Source of the DNA: an uncultured Muribaculum sp.
Lineage (GTDB): Bacteria > Bacteroidota > Bacteroidia > Bacteroidales > Muribaculaceae
DNA: 64,000 nucleotides
NCBI GenBank assembly: GCA_910578785.1
Contig: CAJTSJ010000002.1
Coordinates: 1 to 64,000, forward strand
Reading direction: 5' to 3'
The notes beneath the pieces were generated by a model. The model did not search any database. It was not told where the DNA came from and saw only the letters and a list, made by a program, of their open reading frames with translations. Below are positions 34,705 through 42,326 of this stretch, in pieces. Both the position numbers and the translations under genes were made by a program. Position 1 is the first letter of the stretch; each line of letters starts with the position of its first letter.

Positions 34705-35156
34705 ATGAAACTCAGAAACATCATCATACTGTTGATGCTCATGTCTGTCTCGACCGGATGCGTACGTATATTCAAATACGTACGAAGCGGAGGCTATGTC
34801 AAATATTTTACTCCACGGGCGGAGATAAAGTTCACCGGCCGACCGGACTTGACAGTCTTGTCAATATCGACGGCGAATATTGCAACGAACTGTTTGACAC
34901 TATGTCAGCCGAATGTTTTTATCAGAAAAAATTATTCAACTTTATCGGCAAGAGGGTAAAGATTGAACAGCCCTGTGCCCAAAACGATTCGATAACCCTC
35001 GAGGAATATCTTAAAGCCATTGCCGATTATCAGCAACTCCACGGGCAAATAAGCGAACAAATACGGGGAAGTTTACATGTCAATTCATACGACGAGAAGA
35101 GGAAAAGCGGAGGCTACGATGCCGTGATAACCCTGTCTGCCCCCCCCCGAAAATAA
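34705..35156 (+). pseudogene. Frameshifted hybrid lipoprotein, last gene of the cluster (gene h)
   Basis: The first ~45 codons from 34705 repeat the start of gene b (MKLRNIIILL, lipobox MSVSTGC), then run to a stop at 34959. Homology continues in the +2 frame up to 35156: TGLDSLVNIDGEY as in gene b, then NELFD...LFNFIGKRVKI as in gene a. Aligned with gene b, about 4 bases are missing near 34845-34855, which accounts for the shift. The frame ends just after a run of nine C. It looks like a recombinant of b- and a-type genes that has lost its frame; an assembly error is less likely but possible. Confidence 0.7.
35140..35148 (+). repeat. Run of nine C near the end of gene h
   Basis: A mononucleotide tract eight bases before the TAA of the second frame. 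Tracts of this length slip during replication and would change the last residues. They are also prone to sequencing error. Confidence 0.7.
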
Positions 35157-35213
35157 ACCCATAAAAAGCGAGTTCCCCGGCAGCGGAAGCATGTCTCGTG
35201 GCCGGGGAACGTC
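35157..35213. repeat. 57-bp hairpin direct repeat, right copy
   Basis: Copy of 30657-30713, with A/G and C/A differences at two positions. The stem GTTCCCCGGC/GCCGGGGAAC is perfect here. It begins immediately after the stop of gene h and 44 bp before the convergent permease stop, so it may end transcripts from both sides. Confidence 0.85.
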
Positions 35214-35256
35214 TAATATATAAATCCGATTGTCAATAGTCTGCTCAATTACAGCG

Positions 35257-36873
35257 CTAATAGTGCTTGCACTGGCCGTGCTTGCAGATGGCGCCTGTCT
35301 CTGCGGCCTCTACCTCGTCTTCCGTAGGTTCATAGCCCGGAGCCCACTTGGACACCTCGCCAGGATCACGGCCTTCAATCTGCCAGTCAAACGGATAGAA
35401 ATGCGCGTCAGGATTACGCCACGAAGGCTTGCGGTTCTTGTAGATGACCAACGGCAACGCCACGAATATGGCCACACCGATTGCGATTATCGACACATAG
35501 ACCACCGGCGAGCCCGTAGCTATCTGCGACGGCGGAATGAAGCTCAGCGCCATGGCAAGAAGCGCGCCGGCTATGCCTAATCCGCTCACTACCACCATTC
35601 CCAATTTGCCTCCCGGCACCTTGAATCCGCGCTTGCGGTTCGGAGCCGTACGGCGCAGACGTATGAACGCGAGATAAATCAGAACCACCATAATCAGATA
35701 AATGATGGTGGCCATCTGCGACATAATCTGGTAAGCCGATTCAACCGTCGGAAGCACTATCATGACCAGGATCAGCACGCTGACAAGCGCTCCCTCTATA
35801 TAAAGTATCGACTTGTTGACTCCGTTGTCGTTGACTTTCTGGAGCGAGCGGGGCAGATAGCCCGACTGAGCCACGGCCATCAGACCGGCCGACGGTCCGG
35901 TGACGAGGGCACTTATCTGACCCACAACGCCGAACATGACAAACAACGCGATGACATTGCCGAGCCAGCCGAGTCCGAACGATGACCACAAGGCCTTATA
36001 GGCCACAAGAAGCGACTGGAGAAGATTGATGTTGTCGGTCGGTATGACCAGGCCGATTACAAGGGTGCCTAACGCATACAGCACCACAATGGCTATACAC
36101 GCCACAAACACGGAGCGCGGAAATTGCTTCGCCGGGTTGCTCATATCGTTGATATGCACGGCCTGGGTCTCCATGCCGGCAAAGAACAGGAATATCGAGG
36201 CCGCCAGCACCAGCGTGTTGAAGTGCGAGAAATCGGGGAAGAAAGGCACGTCGGCCAGGTTGTTCTGCTTGCCGAGGATGAAATAAAGAGCGCCGAGAAT
36301 AATCAGAAGCGCGCCGGGGATAATGGTTCCGACAAGTCCGCCGTAGGTACTCAGAAGGTTTGCCGACTTCTGGCCCCGGAAAGCATTGAACGTAGCCGCC
36401 CAATACAGCACCATCGCCACGACAAGCGTGTACCACTTGTTGGAGGCGAGCTCCTGGTCAAAGCTCTCGGGCCACGCGATATATGCAAGCGACGCGGCTC
36501 CGAACATCAGCACTGTAGGAAACCAGAACACGACTGTCTGCCATTCAAGATACATGGCCGTCCAGCCCCATTTCGGGCCGAATGCCTCCGCCACCCAGCG
36601 GTAGAGGCCGCCGCTCTTGGTGTAGGTCGAAGCCAGCTCGGCGCAGACAAGCGAGAACGGCACAAGAAACACCACAGCGGCAAAAATGAAGAAAAATACG
36701 GACTGTATGCCGTATTTGGCCTCGGAAGGCAGGCCTCGAAGGCTGAAAATGGAGGTAATCAGCAATATGGCCATCGCCATCATGGTCAATGACCCTTTGG
36801 CGGTCGACATTATCTTTTTTCGTCCCGACTTCGTGACCGGCGGTTCAACGACGGGGATAGGTTTTTTACTCAT
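35257..36873 (-). CDS. APC-superfamily amino acid permease, GadC-like antiporter
   Basis: 538 residues with about 12 transmembrane helices. The N-terminal half carries the APC consensus loop (VPFSLVCAELASTYTKSGGL, then YRWVAEAFGPKWGW), close to the glutamate/GABA antiporter group, which swaps an amino acid for its decarboxylation product. The cytoplasmic C-terminus is ~80 residues and ends in GAICKHGQCKHY, an unusual Cys/His tail. It follows the two decarboxylase genes on the same strand, separated by 127 bp with a hairpin. I infer that it exchanges their substrate and product amine. Confidence 0.85.
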   Translation of the reverse strand: MSKKPIPVVEPPVTKSGRKKIMSTAKGSLTMMAMAILLITSIFSLRGLPSEAKYGIQSVFFFIFAAVVFLVPFSLVCAELASTYTKSGGLYRWVAEAFGPKWGWTAMYLEWQTVVFWFPTVLMFGAASLAYIAWPESFDQELASNKWYTLVVAMVLYWAATFNAFRGQKSANLLSTYGGLVGTIIPGALLIILGALYFILGKQNNLADVPFFPDFSHFNTLVLAASIFLFFAGMETQAVHINDMSNPAKQFPRSVFVACIAIVVLYALGTLVIGLVIPTDNINLLQSLLVAYKALWSSFGLGWLGNVIALFVMFGVVGQISALVTGPSAGLMAVAQSGYLPRSLQKVNDNGVNKSILYIEGALVSVLILVMIVLPTVESAYQIMSQMATIIYLIMVVLIYLAFIRLRRTAPNRKRGFKVPGGKLGMVVVSGLGIAGALLAMALSFIPPSQIATGSPVVYVSIIAIGVAIFVALPLVIYKNRKPSWRNPDAHFYPFDWQIEGRDPGEVSKWAPGYEPTEDEVEAAETGAICKHGQCKHY

Positions 36874-36948
36874 AAATAATTGATTTTAAAGTGGAACGTA
36901 TGCTTTACAATACATGCATTGTCAGATATGCCACAACCATAAACAAAA

Positions 36949-36980
36949 GCGGACTCCCCGTCATGGGGGGGGAGTTCCGC
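36949..36980 (-). terminator. Hairpin between the PSD-like gene and the permease
   Basis: GCGGACTCCCC pairs with GGGGAGTTCCGC around a G-rich loop. On the minus strand it is followed by TTTTGTTT. It probably causes partial termination or marks an RNA processing site between co-directional genes. Confidence 0.65.
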
Positions 36981-37000
36981 TCATTATGCTGTTTCTGGAG

Positions 37001-38149
37001 CTATTTGATTACAGGATATGCATGGGCTATGGCTCGTCCATATTTATAGTGCTGGCCAAGAGTTGCAGTAAACTCGACGTTGGCCGAAGCCTCGAACACC
37101 ATCACTATGTCGCTGCCGCCGAACTGGAAGTAGCTGATTTCCTCACCCTTGCGGAGCACCCTGCCCTCTTCGGCAGTGACAATCACTGAAGACACCTGTC
37201 CCATGCCCATAGGAAGGACTGCGACAAGGCCGATAGGACTGTCAAGCACAATCAGACCGCGGTTCTGCATGAATTCATATCCGGGTTCGTCCGGAGCGTC
37301 AAATTTGCTTACTCTCTTGCTGTCAAGCTTATTACGTCCTGTCTCCGGATCCGGGGCGGCCTCGACCTGAAGGTAGGTGACGCCCATGATGTCGCGGGCC
37401 TCAAGCACACGTCCGCCCACAGGAGCATGCTGACGGTGGTAATCGCTCGGGCCAAGGAATGCATGCATCCACGTACCGCCTTTGAACCGGTCCTTATAGG
37501 GACTTCCCTCAAGAAGTTCCGATATCTTCCAGTGTATGCCCTTTATCTCGATAGTGTCGTCGTCGCGCACCTCCCACGAGCCGTCAAATGTCGAGTCGGC
37601 AGGTGAAGTAATGACGGTGCTGTCCTCGATGGCGGCCACCGGACGTGCTCCCGGCTTGCAGCTGCGGGCGAAGAATTCATTGTAGGTCTTCCATCCGCCG
37701 CGCGGTTCAAGATACTCCGACATATTGAATTCCGGAGAGTCGTAGAACGACTTGACCGATTCCGGAGTGATGGATTCGGGAGAGTCGAGGAACTTGCCGA
37801 GTTCCTGGATGTAAGCCTTCATCCAGGCCGACAGCTCGCTAAGCGGCTGCGACACGTCGTGAGGCTCTACCGGAGTCTGAAGCTCCTTGACCGGCGATTG
37901 GTCGAGGATGAAGTAGAACTTGCAGATGTGGTTGAACATCTTGCGGCCGAACTGGTTTTCAACCGGAATCCAGCGGAGGTTCTTGTCGAGCCAGTCAAAG
38001 TAGTCGTCAAGCGAGTTGATGTCGTCCATCTCCTTGACGTTGTAGGACTTGGCCTTTTCATAAGCCTGCTGGAATTTGTCGCGCCAGCCGTTTTTTTCAA
38101 TCATGTCAATCAGTTTCCGTACAATCGGAGCATAGGTTTTTGTTGCCAT
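37001..38149 (-). CDS. Phosphatidylserine-decarboxylase-family pyruvoyl enzyme
   Basis: 382 residues. The N-terminal ~150 residues are helical, as in the PSDC-type extension of soluble PSD-like proteins. The decarboxylase domain follows (~150-382). The catalytic Asp (SPADSTFDG), His (SDYHRQHAPVGG) and self-cleavage site (YFQFGGSDIVMVFE, cut between Gly and Ser to form the pyruvoyl group) are all present, so the enzyme should be active. No membrane segment is seen. Similar extended PSD proteins include the fungal tryptophan decarboxylase PsiD, so the substrate may be an amino acid rather than a phospholipid. It lies 56 bp after the PLP decarboxylase gene. Confidence 0.82.
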   Translation of the reverse strand: MATKTYAPIVRKLIDMIEKNGWRDKFQQAYEKAKSYNVKEMDDINSLDDYFDWLDKNLRWIPVENQFGRKMFNHICKFYFILDQSPVKELQTPVEPHDVSQPLSELSAWMKAYIQELGKFLDSPESITPESVKSFYDSPEFNMSEYLEPRGGWKTYNEFFARSCKPGARPVAAIEDSTVITSPADSTFDGSWEVRDDDTIEIKGIHWKISELLEGSPYKDRFKGGTWMHAFLGPSDYHRQHAPVGGRVLEARDIMGVTYLQVEAAPDPETGRNKLDSKRVSKFDAPDEPGYEFMQNRGLIVLDSPIGLVAVLPMGMGQVSSVIVTAEEGRVLRKGEEISYFQFGGSDIVMVFEASANVEFTATLGQHYKYGRAIAHAYPVIK

Positions 38150-38205
38150 AATAATATTGTTTTAACTAGTTTGGTTATATTATGTATTTTTCGTTTTCAG
38201 CACCG

Positions 38206-39957
38206 CTACTGCATCTCCTTCTCGACCTCGTCGCGGGCGGCAAGCACACATGTTATCACGTGGTCCATGACCGAAGGATTGTTGTAGACATTCATCGGAT
38301 AGGTCTTTAATGCATATACGGCACCCTCGGCATCCGAGCCGTCGCCGTTCCATGATGCCGTGCGGAATCCTGTACTGTAGGCTATATGAGGCGAGGGCTT
38401 GCCGTTGACCTTATGTCCGGTCAGATACCACTCAAACATCTTTTCGCCGATAGCCTGCTGGAAGCGGTTGTTGGCTATGAGCTCGGCGCGGCAACTGCGG
38501 TCATTCAGTTCGCGGGCATATTGTTCGCGGGCGTCCGTGCCCTTTGGATATACTCTGAACAGAGTGATAAATCCTGTGTTGTCGGCATCGGCCATCACCA
38601 TCTCCGGCTCCTTCTCCACAAGCGAGTCCATGTACAGGCGCACTTCAAGAATTCCGCCAAGCACGGCCTGAAGGCCCTCGATGCCCAGATACTTCAGCGT
38701 AGCCCATCCGGCCATCGAGCCGGCCGCCGAACGCGACACCTCAAGCGTGTAGTACATCGGATTGTAAGGGGTCACTTCCTGCAGATATGCATACGAACCG
38801 CGGCGCATTATGTTCTCGAACTCCGCGGCATCCTTATACAGGAAGCAGCTGCTGATGTAGGGCGAGAATCCGAACTTGTGGAAGTCTATGCCCACCGCGT
38901 CGGCATAGCGTATGCCCTTGATTTCTTCATAGTTCTTCTTGACCACCTTCAGGGCTTCCGGCGAGAACCCAAGCGGATTCTTCTCAAAATCATAGTGGCG
39001 GAATGTCTGCCACGACCACCCGCACACCGCGTCGGCATAAAGCAGGGCCTTACCGTAGCCTTTGGGGTTAGGATACCGGTCAAGCAGACGGCGAACGTCG
39101 GCTATGGGGTCGAATACGCTCGCGTCCGTGGTACCCATGGTGCACACGACCTCAATTACCGGTATGCCCTTCTCCGTAAGGTCCTTCAACGTAGCCTCAA
39201 GAGCCTTGAGGTCCATCTTGTTGTTTTCCGGATCTGTAGGAATGACGATTACGTTGTCCATGCCAAGACCGGTCCAGTCGGTGGCGTTCTCACGGCAATA
39301 GTGCGCCTGACCGGACACGAGAACCTTGCCGTCGGTGCGCACGCCCTTGTCGCGCGAACCCGGAAGCACTCGGCTGATGGCATACTTCAGACCATAAAGC
39401 CAGCATCCGGAACCGCCGTAAGTGTAAATGGCGCCGGCCTTTGCAGGCTCCCAGCCGAAGAGGTCGGCAAGCATGCCGCCGCTCTCAAGCTCGGCCTTGT
39501 GGACATTCCATGCATATTCGCCCTCGATGATGTTAGGAGCGAATATCAGCGGGAGCATCGACGCGATTATACTTGCATTGTTGGGCTGCGGCCAGACATT
39601 GGACATAGTCAGCGGACTTGACACGTCGGGCATGCCCTTGAACAGCTTCACACAGTCGGCCATCACGCCGTCGAGCGACTCCGGCTTTTCGGGTATCTTG
39701 CAGTTTTTAACTTCGGGATATGTATAGTCAAGTTTCGAGCTGTTGCCCAGAAACGCAGTTCCGCCCGGAGCCGGACGCAGGTCGTCGATCATCTCGACAG
39801 CCTTCTTCATTGAATCGGCAAGAGCGTCGGCGCCGCCTTTGAACGGGGCGGGAAACTCACTGTTCAGTTGTTTTCGGTATGCGGCCCAGCGGGGTGCGTT
39901 TCCAAGTATCTCGCCGTCAGTGTTCCAGATGGAATCTCGGTTTGTGGTATTTGCCAT
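38206..39957 (-). CDS. PLP-dependent group II amino acid decarboxylase
   Basis: 583 residues. A Pyridoxal_deC-type fold with the PLP-binding Lys in GIDFHKFGFSPY, the pocket Asp in YADAVCGWSW, the stacking-His region VSGQAHYCRENA, and VCTMGTTDASVFDPI. It is longer than typical glutamate decarboxylase (~465) and nearer bacterial tyrosine decarboxylases in size. The substrate cannot be fixed; aromatic amino acids or glutamate are possible. It is the first gene of the decarboxylase-PSD-antiporter group, so it probably serves acid resistance or amine production. Confidence 0.85.
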   Translation of the reverse strand: MANTTNRDSIWNTDGEILGNAPRWAAYRKQLNSEFPAPFKGGADALADSMKKAVEMIDDLRPAPGGTAFLGNSSKLDYTYPEVKNCKIPEKPESLDGVMADCVKLFKGMPDVSSPLTMSNVWPQPNNASIIASMLPLIFAPNIIEGEYAWNVHKAELESGGMLADLFGWEPAKAGAIYTYGGSGCWLYGLKYAISRVLPGSRDKGVRTDGKVLVSGQAHYCRENATDWTGLGMDNVIVIPTDPENNKMDLKALEATLKDLTEKGIPVIEVVCTMGTTDASVFDPIADVRRLLDRYPNPKGYGKALLYADAVCGWSWQTFRHYDFEKNPLGFSPEALKVVKKNYEEIKGIRYADAVGIDFHKFGFSPYISSCFLYKDAAEFENIMRRGSYAYLQEVTPYNPMYYTLEVSRSAAGSMAGWATLKYLGIEGLQAVLGGILEVRLYMDSLVEKEPEMVMADADNTGFITLFRVYPKGTDAREQYARELNDRSCRAELIANNRFQQAIGEKMFEWYLTGHKVNGKPSPHIAYSTGFRTASWNGDGSDAEGAVYALKTYPMNVYNNPSVMDHVITCVLAARDEVEKEMQ

Positions 39958-40046
39958 GGCTAATGTATTTTATGTTATTTTGAAGATAGGTCAATGTTTC
40001 AATAATGGCATTATTTAAAACAACCGCACAGAAAAAATAGTTGCCG

Positions 40047-40054
40047 CAAAACTA
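40047..40054 (-). promoter_or_regulatory. -7 element before the decarboxylase operon
   Basis: Minus-strand TAGTTTTG matches TAnnTTTG, about 90 bp upstream of the start at 39957. No clear -33 element is seen. Confidence 0.4.
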
Positions 40055-40085
40055 AAAATCACCATCCTTCCCTTTCATATAAAAG

Positions 40086-40127
40086 TTCCGGGGTTACGTG
40101 GCCTGTCTCGGCCACGTAACCCCGGAA
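40086..40127 (-). terminator. Strong terminator after era
   Basis: An 18-bp perfect stem (TTCCGGGGTTACGTGGCC with its complement) and a 6-nt loop are followed on the minus strand by a T-rich stretch. It lies 24 bp beyond the era stop. Confidence 0.88.
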
Positions 40128-40150
40128 TTAAAATATCTTTCTGTCGACTC

Positions 40151-41041
40151 CTATTCGATATATCCGAACGAGCGCAGCTTGTTTTCACGGTTGCGCCAGT
40201 CCTTCTCGACCTTGACAAACATTTCCAGATAGACATGCTTGGCAAAGAACGTCTCGATGTCCTTGCGGGCCTCGGTGCCGATGCGCTTTATCATAGTGCC
40301 TCCCTTGCCGATGATGATGCCCTTCTGCGAGTCGCGCTCCACATAGATGACCGCCATGATGTGGATGGAGTCCTCCTTCTCGTCGAATTTCTCGACCACC
40401 ACCTCTACCGAGTACGGAACCTCCTTGTCGAGGTTCAGCAACATCTTCTCGCGGATTATCTCTGTCACGAAGAATCGCGCCGGCTTGTCGGTCAGCGCAT
40501 CCTTTCCGAAGTAAGGAGGAGCCACCGGAAGCAATTCCAGGATTCGGTTCATCAGCGAGTCGGTGTTGAAGCCGAGCTTGGCCGAGGTCGGGAACACTTC
40601 GGCGTTGGGAAGAAGCTGGTTCCACTTGCCGACGATGGCCTCAAGCTCCTCATTGTTTTTAAGCAGGTCGACCTTATTGATCACCAGAAGCACGGGTACA
40701 GTCTCCTTGGCTACCTTGGCAAGGAAGTCGGCGTTCTTGGTCGGGTCCTCTACCACGTCGGTCACATACAGAAGTATGTCGGCATCGGTCAGAGCGCCTT
40801 CCGAAAACTCGCGCATGGCCTCCTGCATCTTGTAGTTGGGTTTGAGCACACCGGGAGTGTCGGAAAACACTATCTGATAGTCGTCCGTGTTCACTATACC
40901 CATTATACGGTGGCGGGTGGTCTGAGCTTTTGAAGTTATTATACTTATGCGCTCACCCACAAGGTCATTCATCAATGTGGACTTTCCCACGTTGGGGTTG
41001 CCTACGATATTGACAAATCCTGATTTATGATTTTCGTTCAT
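40151..41041 (-). CDS. era: GTPase Era
   Basis: Essential GTPase that binds the 3' end of 16S rRNA and helps 30S subunit maturation. It is 296 residues. G1 is GNPNVGKST (~12-20), G3 DTPGV, G4 NKVD and G5 TSAKLG. The C-terminal KH domain contains IIGKGGTMIKRIGTEARKDI. It stands between the manC gene and the decarboxylase operon with its own terminator. Confidence 0.96.
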   Translation of the reverse strand: MNENHKSGFVNIVGNPNVGKSTLMNDLVGERISIITSKAQTTRHRIMGIVNTDDYQIVFSDTPGVLKPNYKMQEAMREFSEGALTDADILLYVTDVVEDPTKNADFLAKVAKETVPVLLVINKVDLLKNNEELEAIVGKWNQLLPNAEVFPTSAKLGFNTDSLMNRILELLPVAPPYFGKDALTDKPARFFVTEIIREKMLLNLDKEVPYSVEVVVEKFDEKEDSIHIMAVIYVERDSQKGIIIGKGGTMIKRIGTEARKDIETFFAKHVYLEMFVKVEKDWRNRENKLRSFGYIE

Positions 41042-41137
41042 AGTCGTAAAATATTTTCTGTGTTACATCAAGTATAACACATGAACATGGCTAATGGTCT
41101 TGGACACTGTTTAAAAATTCCAAAAACCTGACTGCGT

Positions 41138-42223
41138 TTATATATATTTGTCGCCGTAGGCCAGCTTCACGTCGTTGACATAAAGCTTGATTGACTGCTC
41201 CTCCGACTTGGGGCAGATCAGAAGCACATCGTCCGAGTCGGCGATTACATAGTCGGCAAGTCCGCTGACCACGACGAGTTTGTCCGGATTGACGGCAAAC
41301 ACGTTGCCCTCGGAACTGTAGGATATCACGCGGCAGTTCTGGGTGACGTTCTTGTCGGCGTTCTTCGGCGACATGTCGTAAAGGGCGCTCCATGTGCCGA
41401 GGTCGTTCCAGCCGAAGTCGACGCATTCCACATAGACGTTATCCGCGCGTTCCATGACGGCATAGTCGATCGATATGTTGACACATCCGGGAAACTCGCG
41501 GTTGATAAACTCCATCTCCTCTTCAGGATGGCCGAAGCTCGCGCGGCCCCGTTCAAACACCGACATCAGGTCGGGCGCATACTCGTGCAGGGCTTTCAGA
41601 ATCGAATCTACCGACCAAAGGAATATACCCGAATTCCAGAAAAACTCCCCGCTTTCCACAAACACTTTCGCAAGGTCGCGGTCGGGCTTCTCCGTAAAGG
41701 TTTTCACCTTGTTGATGCAGTCTGTTTCCGGCTGGCCTATCTGGATGTAGCCGTAGCCTGTCTCCGGACGGGTAGGCTTTATGCCGAGAGTCAGCAGCGA
41801 ATCGCACGAATCGACAAATTCAAAACCGCGTTTTATCGACTCAACGAACTGTATCTCGCGGGTTATCACGTGGTCGCTCGGAGTGACGATGATGCTCGCT
41901 TCCGGGTCAAGCGCATGTATGTGGCATGCCGCCCATGCGATGCAGGGAGCGGTGTTGCGGCGGGCCGGCTCGCGGAGTATCTGGGATTCGTCGAGTTCAG
42001 GCAACTGCTCCTTCACGAGAGGCGCATACTTGTCATTGGTGACTATTATGATGTTTTCCTTCGGGACTATCGGCAGAATCCTGTCGTAGCTCATCTGCAG
42101 GAGCGAACGTCCTGTACCGAAAAAGTCGATGAACTGCTTCGGACGGTCGGCGCGGCTGTAAGGCCAAAAACGACTTCCGATGCCTCCGCACATTATCACG
42201 CAATATCTATGCTGGTTGGTCAT
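41138..42223 (-). CDS. Mannose-1-phosphate guanylyltransferase
   Basis: Makes GDP-mannose from mannose 1-phosphate and GTP for surface polysaccharide and fucose synthesis. 361 residues, the short form without an isomerase domain. The nucleotide-binding signature is IMCGGIGSRFWPYSRADRPK (~8-28), with ITPSDH-like VTPSDHVI, the active-site FTEKPD and the sugar-binding FGWNDLGTW. An imperfect hairpin (CCGCTAA/TTAGCGG at 42252-42285) lies in its leader. Confidence 0.92.
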   Translation of the reverse strand: MTNQHRYCVIMCGGIGSRFWPYSRADRPKQFIDFFGTGRSLLQMSYDRILPIVPKENIIIVTNDKYAPLVKEQLPELDESQILREPARRNTAPCIAWAACHIHALDPEASIIVTPSDHVITREIQFVESIKRGFEFVDSCDSLLTLGIKPTRPETGYGYIQIGQPETDCINKVKTFTEKPDRDLAKVFVESGEFFWNSGIFLWSVDSILKALHEYAPDLMSVFERGRASFGHPEEEMEFINREFPGCVNISIDYAVMERADNVYVECVDFGWNDLGTWSALYDMSPKNADKNVTQNCRVISYSSEGNVFAVNPDKLVVVSGLADYVIADSDDVLLICPKSEEQSIKLYVNDVKLAYGDKYI

Positions 42224-42326
42224 GTCCTGGAATTATTTGGTTAGTATTTTCCGCTAAGATAAGAATTAAATCTTAAATTAGCGGCCCAATTAACGAAATT
42301 TTTCTTTAATTCTCTTTTATCATGAA

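Noticed and set aside
42252..42285. Hairpin before the guanylyltransferase gene as a riboswitch
   Set aside because: The stem is imperfect and AT-rich, and no conserved riboswitch core is visible.
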